A DNA stretch of 34,816 nucleotides from Candidatus Onthousia excrementipullorum. GTDB lineage: Bacteria > Bacillota_I > Bacilli_A > RF39 > UBA660. The stretch is taken from NCBI GenBank assembly GCA_018712385.1, contig DVHC01000025.1, positions 1 through 34,816 on the forward strand, read 5' to 3'. The notes beneath the pieces were generated by a model. The model was not told the origin of the DNA, did not search any database, and saw only the letters and a program-made list of their open reading frames with translations. This document shows, piece after piece, positions 19,108 through 27,611 of the stretch (position 1 is the first letter of the stretch; the number at the start of each line of letters is the position of its first letter). Position numbers and translations under genes: made by a program.

Positions 19108-20409
19108 ATGGAATTAAGAGTTTTAGAAAAAAATGAATATGAAAAATTTGTAAAGACTAATCCTTATAAAAGCCATTTTTTACAGTCTTATGATTGGGGA
19201 CAATTATCTAAGAAAGAAAGAGGTCTTACTCCTTATTATTTAGGACTTGATGATAATGGCAAAATTGTAGGGGCAACTTTACTTTTAAAGAAAAGTTTAC
19301 CTTTAGGATTATGTTATTTGTATGCCCCAAGAGGTTATGTAATTAACTTTAGTGATAAAAAAATACTTGACAAGTTTACAGAAGAGATTGTAAAGTTTGC
19401 GAAAAGAAAGAAGGCAATTTACGTAAAGATTGACCCTGATATTATTTGGAAGAAGGAAAATTATAAAGGTGAAGTTAGCGAGGTTGAATCTAAAGATAAG
19501 AAGATTTATAATGAATTACTTAGATTAGGTTATAAACATATGGGCTTTACTAAGAATTTTGAGAGTGCACAACCTAGGTATACTTTTAGGATTGATTTAA
19601 ATCAGTCTATGGAAGAGATTGAGAGTCATTTTTCAAAGACAACAAAACAAAGAATTGCCAAGTCTCTTAAGCTTAAGACGAAAGTAGAAATAGGAACAGA
19701 AAAGGATTTGCCTACTTTTTATCATTTAATGATGTTAACAGAGTCAAGGAAGGATTTTGTTTCTTATGGAATAGATTATTATAAGACTTTATATAGGCTA
19801 TTTAATGAGGATAATAAAGCGACTTTGTTTTTGGGTAAAGTTAATATCAAAGATAGCTTAGAGGTATTAGAGAATGATTTAGATGAAGTTAATAAAAAGA
19901 TAGATGAACTTCCTAAAGAGAATATGTCTAAGAGTGCTAAAAATAAGCTTAAGGAGTTTACAAGACAAAAAGAAAATCTTGAAAAAGAAGTAGAGAAATA
20001 TAATAACTATTTAAAAGAATATGGAGAAGAAGTAACATTATCTGCCCATATGATAATAGAATATGGAGATAAAGCTTGGGTTTTATATGCAGGTAATCAT
20101 AATATCTTAACAGAAACTTATGTTAATTATCATACATACTTTGAACATTTAAAATTCTGTAAAGATAGAGGGTTAAAAATATATGATCAGTTTGGGACGA
20201 TTGGGGATTTATCTAAAGATAATCCTAGACTTGGTCTACATGAGTTTAAAAAGAAATTCGGTGGGGACTATGTTGAGTTTATGGGGGAATTTGACTATGT
20301 TGTTAAACCAATCTATTACTTTGCTTTTACAAAGTTAGTACCAATTTATAGAAATATGATAAAAAAAAGAAAGAAGAAGGAACTTAATGATGAAATTAAA
20401 AGAGATTAG
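19108..20409 (+). CDS. FemABX-family aminoacyltransferase 1
   Basis: Expected to add an amino acid from aminoacyl-tRNA to the side chain of the peptidoglycan stem peptide on lipid II, as FemX/FemA/FemB and MurM/MurN do. The 433 residues hold two GNAT-like domains. Marks include LQSYDWGQLSKK near residue 25, LYAPRGYVI near 70, YVKIDPDI near 110, and the C-terminal IYDQFGTIGD and FKKKFGGDYVEFMGEFD. A charged coiled-coil arm at about 250-305 fits the helical arm that may contact tRNA. ATG start with AGGAAGTGA upstream, behind a perfect promoter. It overlaps the next FemABX gene by 23 bp. Confidence 0.92.
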   Translation: MELRVLEKNEYEKFVKTNPYKSHFLQSYDWGQLSKKERGLTPYYLGLDDNGKIVGATLLLKKSLPLGLCYLYAPRGYVINFSDKKILDKFTEEIVKFAKRKKAIYVKIDPDIIWKKENYKGEVSEVESKDKKIYNELLRLGYKHMGFTKNFESAQPRYTFRIDLNQSMEEIESHFSKTTKQRIAKSLKLKTKVEIGTEKDLPTFYHLMMLTESRKDFVSYGIDYYKTLYRLFNEDNKATLFLGKVNIKDSLEVLENDLDEVNKKIDELPKENMSKSAKNKLKEFTRQKENLEKEVEKYNNYLKEYGEEVTLSAHMIIEYGDKAWVLYAGNHNILTETYVNYHTYFEHLKFCKDRGLKIYDQFGTIGDLSKDNPRLGLHEFKKKFGGDYVEFMGEFDYVVKPIYYFAFTKLVPIYRNMIKKRKKKELNDEIKRD

Positions 20410-21679
20410 TTTTGAAGAATTAGAGAACTTTGCTTTAACTACTGATGAAGCGACTTTTCATCAGACTAAGGGCTGGGCTAAATTAAAAGAACATAATGGA
20501 TGGCATCATTATGTAGTAGGTTTATATGATGAAGATAAAATAAAGGGAGCGGCTTTACTTCTTGCAAAGTGTGTTCCTATTGTTAAGAAGTATATGTTTT
20601 ATTCACCTAGAGGCTTTTTAATAGATTATCATGACTATAATTTATTAAAAGTGTTTACAGAAGAAGTTAAGAAGTTTGTTAAAAATAAAGGTGGTATTTT
20701 CATTAAGATAGACCCTTATGTTATGTATAAACAAAGAGATATTAATGGTGATTTAGTTAAAGATGGTATAGATAATAGTGATACTGTTGATAATTTAAAG
20801 AAGTTAGGTTATAAACATTTTGGATTTAATTTAATGCAAGACTCCCTACAACCTAGATGGATGCATACTATTACAGTTAAGGGTAAAAATGTTGATGAGG
20901 TTATGAATGATATGGACCCTAAGACAAGACAGATTCTAAGAAAAAGTGAAAGACTTGGTGTAAGAGTGCGGGAAATAACGAGAGATGAGTTACCTATATT
21001 TAAAGATATTATGCAACATACGGGAGAACGTAGAGAATTTATTGATAGACCTTTATCATATTATGAGAATATGTGGGATAGTTTACATGATGATGGTATT
21101 TTAAAAATCTTAATTGCTGAGATTGACTTTGATGAAGAGATAGAGAATACGAAAAAAGAGATAGAAGCTTTAGAAGAATCTATTAAAAAAAGAAAAAAAC
21201 AGTATGAAGATAAAAGTAAACCTATGAATGAGAAGAAATATCATAGTAAACAAGAATTTGAGAAGAGTGAAATTAAAAGACTACAAAAGAATATTGAAAA
21301 GACTAAAGATATGAAAGATGAGTATGGTAAAAAGCCAATACTTGGAGGAATTTTATTCTTAATTTATGGCAAGGAAGTATTATCACTTTATGGAGGTTCT
21401 AAAGCTGAACTTATGAGTTTTCAATCTGCTTATACTCTTCACTTTGCAGGGGTTAAGTATGCTATAGAACATGGCTATGATACATATAACTTCTATGGTA
21501 TCACAGGTGACTTTAGTGAAAGTAATCCTTTACTTGGACTTTATCTATTTAAGAAGAGTTTTGGTGGTCAAGTAGTTGAATTAATTGGGGAATTTGACCT
21601 TATTATTAGTCCTTTCTGGTATCATGCTTATAAGATTAGTTATGCTCTTTATCATAAACTTAAAAATATTAAAAGATGA
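20387..21679 (+). CDS. FemABX-family aminoacyltransferase 2
   Basis: Paralogue of the preceding gene (430 residues) and probably the enzyme for another bridge residue. FHQTKGWAKLKEHNGW is the N-terminal motif. FYSPRGFLIDY, FIKIDPYVMYKQRD and the C-terminal YNFYGITGDF and FKKSFGGQVVELIGEFD follow in family order. The coiled-coil arm at about 248-312 is long and very rich in Lys and Glu. ATG with AAGGA five bases upstream, inside the end of the first gene; a second ATG follows directly. The stop codon sits in a large bidirectional terminator. Paired, coupled transferases recall MurM-MurN and FemA-FemB, which act in sequence; the specificities here are unknown. Confidence 0.92.
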   Translation: MMKLKEISFEELENFALTTDEATFHQTKGWAKLKEHNGWHHYVVGLYDEDKIKGAALLLAKCVPIVKKYMFYSPRGFLIDYHDYNLLKVFTEEVKKFVKNKGGIFIKIDPYVMYKQRDINGDLVKDGIDNSDTVDNLKKLGYKHFGFNLMQDSLQPRWMHTITVKGKNVDEVMNDMDPKTRQILRKSERLGVRVREITRDELPIFKDIMQHTGERREFIDRPLSYYENMWDSLHDDGILKILIAEIDFDEEIENTKKEIEALEESIKKRKKQYEDKSKPMNEKKYHSKQEFEKSEIKRLQKNIEKTKDMKDEYGKKPILGGILFLIYGKEVLSLYGGSKAELMSFQSAYTLHFAGVKYAIEHGYDTYNFYGITGDFSESNPLLGLYLFKKSFGGQVVELIGEFDLIISPFWYHAYKISYALYHKLKNIKR

Positions 21680-21711
21680 CTGTGTTTTAGGTCATCTTTT
21701 AATATTTTTAA
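21660..21711. terminator. Very long bidirectional terminator between convergent genes
   Basis: A 21-bp perfect stem with arms at 21660-21680 and 21691-21711 and a 10-base loop. It is flanked by A and T runs on both sides and so works on both strands. The stop codons of both convergent genes lie in its arms. Confidence 0.88.
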
Positions 21712-22910
21712 AACTCATCATTCATTAGAAAATCAAAGATATTTAGATGTTTTATACCATCCTTAGAATAATCTTTTTTGTCTAAAGAAATAATATATTT
21801 TTCATTATCATCATCTATACAGTTAAAAGCTCCAAATTCTCTTTTTATCGTTTCTTCTTTATCTAATTTATAACAAACTTGTATGTATTTAATTTTATTG
21901 TTTTTTACAACGATAAAGTCAATTTCGCCTTTTTTAGTCTTACCTATATAAACTTTATAATTCTTACCTATTAAATCATTATAGACAATGTTTTCTAAAG
22001 CGATAGAATAGTTTAAATCTGTTCCTGTTGTTTTAATTTGTTTAATTCCTAAATCAGTAGAATAATATTTATTTAAAGTTTTTAAAATAGTCTTACCATG
22101 AATATCATATCTATTTACTTTATTCATAATAAATGTTGAAGTAAAGGCTTCTAGATAATTATAAAGAGTATCGTTTGCAATACTATGGTGTTCTTGTTTT
22201 AAAAAATTAATGACATGGTCTCTTGAGAATTCTTTTCCTTCTGTATCTAGTATATATTGTAATAATTTGTTAAATGATGAAACATCTTTTATATTTAGTC
22301 TTTCTACAATATCTTTTAGAATAATAGAGTCATAAACACTTTCTAAATAGTTAATTTTATCATTATCATTTTTAAATAAAAATCTTTGTGGCAGGCTACC
22401 CCATTTGAAAATATCTAATAAAAGTTCTTCATATTTGTCTTTTTTAGTATTAGTTAGTTCTACTACTTCTTTAAATGACAAAGGATTAATTTTAAAACTA
22501 ACATATCTTCCAGAAAGGTCTGTTGATAATTCTAATAAAGTCATTCTACTGTTTGAACCAGTTATAAATATACTATATTTATCTGTAATTCTAAGAGAAT
22601 TAATGCCTTTTTCAAAATCTTCTACTTTTTGTATTTCATCTAAAAATACATAATACTTATTATTATTTACTGTTAATGATTCTATATAATTGTATAAATC
22701 CTTAGCTGTTTTAATAAAATCATATTTTAAAGATTCAAAGTTTATATAGATTATATTTTCTTCATTAACACCCTTATTTTTTATCTCATCTATTATTTGA
22801 GTTAAAATAACAGATTTACCACTTCTTCGCATACCATAAATTATTTTAATTAAGGAAGTAATATCATAAAAGTCTCTTATTTTAGATAGATATTTTTCTC
22901 TTATAAGCAT
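21708..22910 (-). CDS. AAA ATPase with DUF4143 domain, second copy
   Basis: A 400-residue ATPase of the same broad family as the gene at 5294-6628 but only distantly similar. Walker A is GMRRSGKS at 26-33 and Walker B is VFLDEIQKV at 88-96. ITGSNSRMTLLELS is a sensor-like segment. The C-terminal DUF4143 part ends with GEIDFIVVKNNKIKYIQVCY, the E-x-D plus distal strand of a nuclease-like fold; the usual Lys of E-V-K is replaced here by Q-V-C-Y. ATG start with AGGTGATG upstream and a perfect promoter. It is a single-gene unit between hairpins and unrelated in role to its cell-wall neighbours, so horizontal arrival is plausible. Confidence 0.85.
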   Translation of the reverse strand: MLIREKYLSKIRDFYDITSLIKIIYGMRRSGKSVILTQIIDEIKNKGVNEENIIYINFESLKYDFIKTAKDLYNYIESLTVNNNKYYVFLDEIQKVEDFEKGINSLRITDKYSIFITGSNSRMTLLELSTDLSGRYVSFKINPLSFKEVVELTNTKKDKYEELLLDIFKWGSLPQRFLFKNDNDKINYLESVYDSIILKDIVERLNIKDVSSFNKLLQYILDTEGKEFSRDHVINFLKQEHHSIANDTLYNYLEAFTSTFIMNKVNRYDIHGKTILKTLNKYYSTDLGIKQIKTTGTDLNYSIALENIVYNDLIGKNYKVYIGKTKKGEIDFIVVKNNKIKYIQVCYKLDKEETIKREFGAFNCIDDDNEKYIISLDKKDYSKDGIKHLNIFDFLMNDEF

Positions 22911-22928
22911 AATTCATCACCTGTTTAC

Positions 22929-22957
22929 ATTATAATATAGATTTATATTTTTGTAAA
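22929..22957 (-). promoter_or_regulatory. Sigma-A promoter of the second AAA ATPase gene
   Basis: Minus strand: TTTACA, exactly 17 bp, TATAAT. The -35 box overlaps the base of the hairpin that ends the preceding operon. Confidence 0.8.
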
Positions 22958-22988
22958 GTTATTCCATTGTACTGGAATAACTTTTTTT
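22955..22988 (-). terminator. Hairpin ending the flippase-FemX-carboxypeptidase operon
   Basis: AAAGTTATTCCA pairs with TGGAATAACTTT over a six-base loop (12-bp perfect stem). The minus-strand T tract is short, the plus-strand one longer. It lies directly after the S66 peptidase stop codon. Confidence 0.7.
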
Positions 22989-24000
22989 ACTTTAAGTCGA
23001 ATTTTATTTCACCTTTGCCATTAGATGAAGTAATTGTAGTGATAGCACCATTTATAATAGTCATTCTAGGAGAAACATGGCCTATATCTGTGTTAATTAT
23101 GATAGGTATATTTAAATCCTTTAAAGATTCATAAATTGCTTCTTCATAAGAAATATCATAATAACTATTATAAATAAAACTTCTACCAAAAATAATTCCT
23201 TTAGTATATTTAAAATAACCATTATCTTTTAGTTTCCAAAGTGTTCTTGCTATAACTTCTCCTGTTAATTCACAAATATCTAAATACCAAATAATACCAT
23301 CATCTTTATACTTTTCTATAAAATCTTTAGTTTTATCAAATCTAGTGCCAAACAAATCGGCAATTATATCAAGACATCCTCCTATTATTCTACCTTTTAT
23401 GGTAATAGCATCTTCATTGTTTAAATTTCTCCAATAGACTTTTTCAGTAAGTTCATATGGTTCTTTTCCTGTTATATAATCTTTAAACCCTTTTTCATAC
23501 TTAGAAAAACTTGTTTGTTCTATGATATTACCCTTTAATATTTCTAAATTATTCTCTAATGATTTATGCCAAGGCTCCATTCCAAAGCATCCAAAATTAT
23601 CAGTATAAAGTGTTGAAATATCTAAGTTAGTTGTAATTGTAAATAATAGTCCTGTTGGGTCAGAATTCCCTTGTAACCATTTAGGATTATCTTTAATAAC
23701 ATTAAAGTTTAACTCACTTAGCATTTCGATTAAAAAGTCTCCGCCACTTGCACATATAATTGCTTTAACATCTTTATCTTCATAAAGTTCTTCTAGTTCT
23801 CTTGCTCTTTCTTTACTAGTACTACTTCTGCCTTTGATACTACATCTAACATTAGGTGTTTCTTTTATATTGAAGCCACGACTATTAAAGTTTTTAATGG
23901 CATTATCTAATCTTTTAAGTTTAACTTCATCAGTAATTCCATCTGAAGGTGCAGTTACACCGATAGTATCTTTTTCTTTTAGAAATTCTGGATAAATCAT
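22987..24000 (-). CDS. S66-family LD-carboxypeptidase (LdcA/MccF type)
   Basis: Serine peptidase of the S66 family, which trims the terminal D-amino acid from muropeptides (LdcA) or opens microcin C (MccF). The 337 residues carry the Ser-Glu-His triad: S113 in GNSDPTGLL, E244 in YLDICELTGE, H308 in DIGHVSPRM. IGVTAPSDGI at the N terminus and RIIGGCLDII in the second half are also family marks. The start is ATG after AGAGGAGG; a longer frame adds six codons that are part of that leader. It overlaps the nucleotidyltransferase stop as ATGA. Being in a peptidoglycan operon favours wall recycling over antibiotic immunity. No signal peptide, so cytoplasmic. Confidence 0.88.
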   Translation of the reverse strand: MIYPEFLKEKDTIGVTAPSDGITDEVKLKRLDNAIKNFNSRGFNIKETPNVRCSIKGRSSTSKERARELEELYEDKDVKAIICASGGDFLIEMLSELNFNVIKDNPKWLQGNSDPTGLLFTITTNLDISTLYTDNFGCFGMEPWHKSLENNLEILKGNIIEQTSFSKYEKGFKDYITGKEPYELTEKVYWRNLNNEDAITIKGRIIGGCLDIIADLFGTRFDKTKDFIEKYKDDGIIWYLDICELTGEVIARTLWKLKDNGYFKYTKGIIFGRSFIYNSYYDISYEEAIYESLKDLNIPIIINTDIGHVSPRMTIINGAITTITSSNGKGEIKFDLK

Positions 24001-24593
24001 AAGTCCTCCTCTTTCCATGGCATTATTGTTAACTTAGGCCAGTTCTTTTTCCATTTATTTACTTTTCTTATATAATCCTCTTCTGTAAAGTCTATTTTTA
24101 CTGGTCTTATTATCATATTAAATAAATCATTAAGGCCATAGGGAGCATCTACTATTAAGTTATTATCTTCTAGTCTTACTCCAATACATGTTATAGTTGT
24201 TCCCCATCTTGCAGTAGCATCTTCTAAACTTGTATATGGTTTTCTACTAGCATTATATTTTTTATTGTACCAAAGATGGACTCTCGCTTCATTTTTTATA
24301 TCAATATCTATATCTAAGTCTTTTAAAATGTTTTTAACATATTTAATTATATAATCTTCCTTTTCATAAGAAGTATCTTCATCATAATAAACAATATCAT
24401 AATCATTTATATTTGCATCTATTCTAAAACCATGAAGATAGTTAAAGACAGTCTGGTTAATACATCCTGCTCCTACATAATAGTTTTTTAAATTAGATTT
24501 TTCTAAACGTTTTAATACTTCTTTTAAAGTTTCATTTTTATATAGTATTTCTTCTAATTCCTTTAATTGTTCATTTAAATTTTTACTTTCCAT
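23997..24593 (-). CDS. Nucleotidyltransferase family protein (COG3575/DUF925 type)
   Basis: A 198-residue protein with a minimal nucleotidyltransferase core. VGAGCINQTVFN at about 40-51 takes the place of the G-S motif, and NDYDIVYYDED at 63-73 gives the metal-binding acidic residues. WGTTITCIGVR and DAPYGLNDLFNMIIRP are typical of the family. The function of COG3575 proteins is unknown; they are often annotated only as nucleotidyltransferases. ATG with AAGGAG five bases upstream; 8 bp after the FemABX gene and overlapping the peptidase gene by 4 bp. Its firm place in the cell-wall operon hints at a wall or tRNA-linked role, which is inference. Confidence 0.82.
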   Translation of the reverse strand: MESKNLNEQLKELEEILYKNETLKEVLKRLEKSNLKNYYVGAGCINQTVFNYLHGFRIDANINDYDIVYYDEDTSYEKEDYIIKYVKNILKDLDIDIDIKNEARVHLWYNKKYNASRKPYTSLEDATARWGTTITCIGVRLEDNNLIVDAPYGLNDLFNMIIRPVKIDFTEEDYIRKVNKWKKNWPKLTIMPWKEEDL

Positions 24594-24601
24594 AGTACTC
24601 C

Positions 24602-25828
24602 TTAATGTCTTATCTTATGAATTAATTTTATTAAGTAATAGATAGGTGATGTCTTTATTTCGAATTCACCAATTAACTCTTCTATATAGCCATTGAAACC
24701 TGTTTTAAATTCATAGATACCATAGTCTTTATCATTTTTATCATCAAAAGTATTAGGTATTCCATAAAAATTATATCTATCATAACCATTATCAATAGCA
24801 TATTTAATCATTTCCCACTGAATTAAGTACTGTGAATTATAAGATAAGAATTCTTCATAGTTACCACTAGATAGATATATTACTTCTCTCTTAGTCATTA
24901 TAAACATAGAACCTGATAAAGTGATAACATCTCCATACTTTTCTCTTTCTTCTTTGGCAAGATTTATCTTTTTATCAAGACCATTAATAGTCTCATCTAA
25001 AGCTTTTCTTTTACCATCATTATTTTTATTATCACTTAGTTTATTTTTCTTATCTATATTAGATTTCTTCTCTTCCTCTAACATTTTAATATATTTAGAT
25101 AAATCTAGTTTAGTAACTAAATATTTTATTTCGTTTTTCTTACTAAATAAATCATACATATTTTGATAATAGTTTATATTTCTAATATCAAAGCCTTTTC
25201 TTGAACCAGTACTTTGCATTATTTTATAAAATTCATCTAAGTCATTTTTTGTTAATTCTACTATCTCTACACCATTTTTAATATTTTTTCTAATCAAGTT
25301 TCTAGTATGAGGTTTCATATTTTTCATTATCTCATCTTCTGTTTTATCTTTGGTGTCTAGAGCATACATATAAGTTACTTGTTCTCTATCATCGTAGGGA
25401 ACACTAGTAAATCCTGCCTTAAGAATTGTATTTACAATATTTGTATTATCATAGCCGCCTTTAATTATTTCTCCTTTACCATTACGTTCTTTGTAAGGTA
25501 CATAAGGGTCAATTCTTAGAACATAACCATTATGCTTTTTGACGAAGTCTGTTAGTAGTTTTAAAAATGTTGATAGCGTCTTTTCATCAGTATAGTCTAC
25601 TAAAGGTCCACGTGGGGCATAAAATTCATACTTGTTAAAGTGTCTTTTCTTCCCTACTAGAAGAGTCGCTCCAACTAGCTTTTTATTATCATATAATCCT
25701 AAGTAGTAAGATGTCCAACCATTAAGTTCCCTTAGTTTACCTATTTCTTTTGTTTGCATAAAAGTCCTGTAGGGACTCTTTTTTGCATAACTTTCAAATG
25801 TCTTAACATCTATTTCTTTTAAAGTCAT
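24602..25828 (-). CDS. FemABX-family aminoacyltransferase 3
   Basis: Third FemABX paralogue (408 residues), expected to extend the lipid II stem peptide from aminoacyl-tRNA. Family marks in order: TFMQTKEIGKLRELNGW, FYAPRGPLVDY, VLRIDPYVPYKER, NLIRKNIKNGVEIVE, then YNFYGIPNTF and FKTGFNGYIEELIGEFE. The arm at about 240-298 is a Lys/Asn/Glu-rich coiled coil. ATG with TAGGAGG upstream; the RBS lies in the last codons of the flippase gene, which stops 1 bp before, so translation is coupled. A flippase followed directly by a bridge-forming enzyme supports a role on lipid II at the inner membrane face. Confidence 0.92.
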   Translation of the reverse strand: MTLKEIDVKTFESYAKKSPYRTFMQTKEIGKLRELNGWTSYYLGLYDNKKLVGATLLVGKKRHFNKYEFYAPRGPLVDYTDEKTLSTFLKLLTDFVKKHNGYVLRIDPYVPYKERNGKGEIIKGGYDNTNIVNTILKAGFTSVPYDDREQVTYMYALDTKDKTEDEIMKNMKPHTRNLIRKNIKNGVEIVELTKNDLDEFYKIMQSTGSRKGFDIRNINYYQNMYDLFSKKNEIKYLVTKLDLSKYIKMLEEEKKSNIDKKNKLSDNKNNDGKRKALDETINGLDKKINLAKEEREKYGDVITLSGSMFIMTKREVIYLSSGNYEEFLSYNSQYLIQWEMIKYAIDNGYDRYNFYGIPNTFDDKNDKDYGIYEFKTGFNGYIEELIGEFEIKTSPIYYLIKLIHKIRH

Positions 25829-25829
25829 T

Positions 25830-27500
25830 TTATTTCCTCCTAAATTTACTAGTTATCTTATTTATTATTGTGCTCCCAAATACTTCTTCTATTAAATTAA
25901 ATTTATGAGATACAAAGAAATATACTACTATACCAATAATGGCATAGATGGCGATAATTGGAATATTTAATAATCTTGATGATGTGTAGATTGGTATGAA
26001 TAGTTTTAATACGAAAAGTACTGCTAGCATAGCGATATCTGCTAAAATTATTTTACCTAATAGTTTTACTGTTGGCATGTAACTTACACCACATTTTCTT
26101 CTTAGGAAGATTAAGCATAAAACTATACCTACGGCATAACCTAATATCGTTGCAGTTATAGAACCATAAACAGGAACAAAGCCTAAATTATGGAAAAGAT
26201 TAATAAGAGGAACATTTAAAACAAATTTAATTACTACTCCTACTACTAAAGATATTAAAACTTCTTTATAATATTTTAATACTTGGACAATTGATACTAA
26301 GGCTGTATAAGTTGAGATTGTTAAAGCGACAAAGACAAAGTATCTAATTATAATGGCACCATATTCACTATTGTTACCATAGAATACTTCCCAAACTGGG
26401 TCTGCTAAGAATGATAGACCTAAAGTCATTGGAACTGATATGAATAGTAATACTTGTAAAGTTTGATTTATTTTATGATGAATATCTTTTTTATCTTTTT
26501 TAACCGATGCTGATGTAAGGTTTGGAATTAAACTTACAATGATACCAGTTGAGATAGAAACAATAATCATATTTATCTTATTACCCCAAGTAGAGATTAC
26601 ACTCATAATGTTTTCAGCTTGAGCGGTAGTATAGCCGATATCATTTACCATTGTCTTAACAATAGTTGTCATATCAATAAAGTCATAACAAGATTTAAAG
26701 ACATCTATCATAATAAATGGTAAAGCATACCAGAATATTTTTATTAATATTTCTTTAGTTTTAATTAATGGTTCATCTACATCAACAGTCTTTTCGTGTA
26801 ATTGCTTTTTATTTTTTCTAACTTTATCTAATAAGTAGAAGTAAGCGACAATGGCACCGGCAGTGGCACCAAATACGGCAATACCTACTCCTGTTTGTAA
26901 TGATAAATCAAAGACATTGATAGCAAGGAAACTACCTGCTACTATTACTATTACTCTTGCAAATTGTTCTATTACTTGACTAATTGATGGTGGTGTTATA
27001 AATTTATGCCCTTCTAAATAACCTCTATAAATACTTAGAGTTGGTACAATAAGGATAGCGGTAGCGATTACTCTTACCACCATGGTTACATCTGATAAGG
27101 TATTACCACCTTCTAGGTCTCCAAGAATAGCTTTGGCAATTGATGGAGCGAAGATGAAAAGAATGATAAAGATAGTAAAGCCCATGATAATGGCAAGTCG
27201 TCTACCTAGTTTAAAGGCTTTTTCTTTAGCATTATAATAACCTAGGGTTTGATATTCACTAATTATCTTACTAATTGCATTAGGAATACCGGCACAACTT
27301 AAAGATTGAAATAAATTATAGATTGTATAGGCATAACCATATAAGGCCCCACCTTGCCCTCCTATAATTGCATAAAATGGTATTACATAAAGCATACCTA
27401 GTATTTTACTACCTACTATTCCAAGTGTAGCGATAAAAGCTCCATTTAAAAAGGAGTTTTGTTTTAATTCTTTATTTTTCTTTGTCTTTGTTTTTGCCAT
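25830..27500 (-). CDS. Lipid II / polysaccharide flippase of the MurJ-SpoVB-YtgP type
   Basis: A 556-residue protein with about 14 membrane segments of the MOP exporter superfamily. After a short basic N terminus comes FLNGAFIATLGIVGSKILGM, the usual first helix of this group, then GIPNAISKIISEY and a Lys-rich loop near 235-245. The C-terminal half matches the polysaccharide biosynthesis C-terminal domain (LVSIVQVLKYYKEVLISL). Members carry undecaprenyl-linked wall precursors across the membrane; YtgP of Bacillus is a MurJ relative. ATG with GGAGG upstream. It heads the operon with FemABX 3, the nucleotidyltransferase and the S66 peptidase. Whether the substrate is lipid II or a spore-wall or other glycan precursor cannot be told. 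Confidence 0.9.
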   Translation of the reverse strand: MAKTKTKKNKELKQNSFLNGAFIATLGIVGSKILGMLYVIPFYAIIGGQGGALYGYAYTIYNLFQSLSCAGIPNAISKIISEYQTLGYYNAKEKAFKLGRRLAIIMGFTIFIILFIFAPSIAKAILGDLEGGNTLSDVTMVVRVIATAILIVPTLSIYRGYLEGHKFITPPSISQVIEQFARVIVIVAGSFLAINVFDLSLQTGVGIAVFGATAGAIVAYFYLLDKVRKNKKQLHEKTVDVDEPLIKTKEILIKIFWYALPFIMIDVFKSCYDFIDMTTIVKTMVNDIGYTTAQAENIMSVISTWGNKINMIIVSISTGIIVSLIPNLTSASVKKDKKDIHHKINQTLQVLLFISVPMTLGLSFLADPVWEVFYGNNSEYGAIIIRYFVFVALTISTYTALVSIVQVLKYYKEVLISLVVGVVIKFVLNVPLINLFHNLGFVPVYGSITATILGYAVGIVLCLIFLRRKCGVSYMPTVKLLGKIILADIAMLAVLFVLKLFIPIYTSSRLLNIPIIAIYAIIGIVVYFFVSHKFNLIEEVFGSTIINKITSKFRRK

Positions 27501-27539
27501 TTTACGTCCTCCGATTTCTTTAAATATAATACCATATTA

Positions 27540-27568
27540 TTGAAAAGTTTTAAAGTAACTTGTATAAT
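27540..27568 (+). promoter_or_regulatory. Sigma-A promoter of femX4
   Basis: TTGAAA, exactly 17 bp, TATAAT. On the other strand a TTTAAA-17-TATTAT candidate for the flippase operon overlaps it, so the two divergent units may interfere. Confidence 0.75.
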
Positions 27569-27608
27569 TAAAGAAGATTGAGGTGTGATTAAAGAAGATT
27601 GAGGTGAT
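27567..27608 (+). repeat. Tandem 21-bp duplication containing the ribosome binding site
   Basis: ATTAAAGAAGATTGAGGTG occurs twice, at 27567-27585 and 27588-27606, with a 21-bp period. Each copy holds a GAGGTG Shine-Dalgarno core. Only the second is at proper distance (5 bases) from the femX4 ATG; the first starts inside the -10 box. A slippage duplication that may alter mRNA stability or ribosome loading. Confidence 0.9.
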
Positions 27609-27611
27609 TTA

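Noticed and set aside
22987-24000. Microcin C immunity (MccF) as the role of the S66 peptidase
   Set aside because: No microcin genes are nearby and the gene is coupled to wall-synthesis genes, so a peptidoglycan LD-carboxypeptidase is the better reading.
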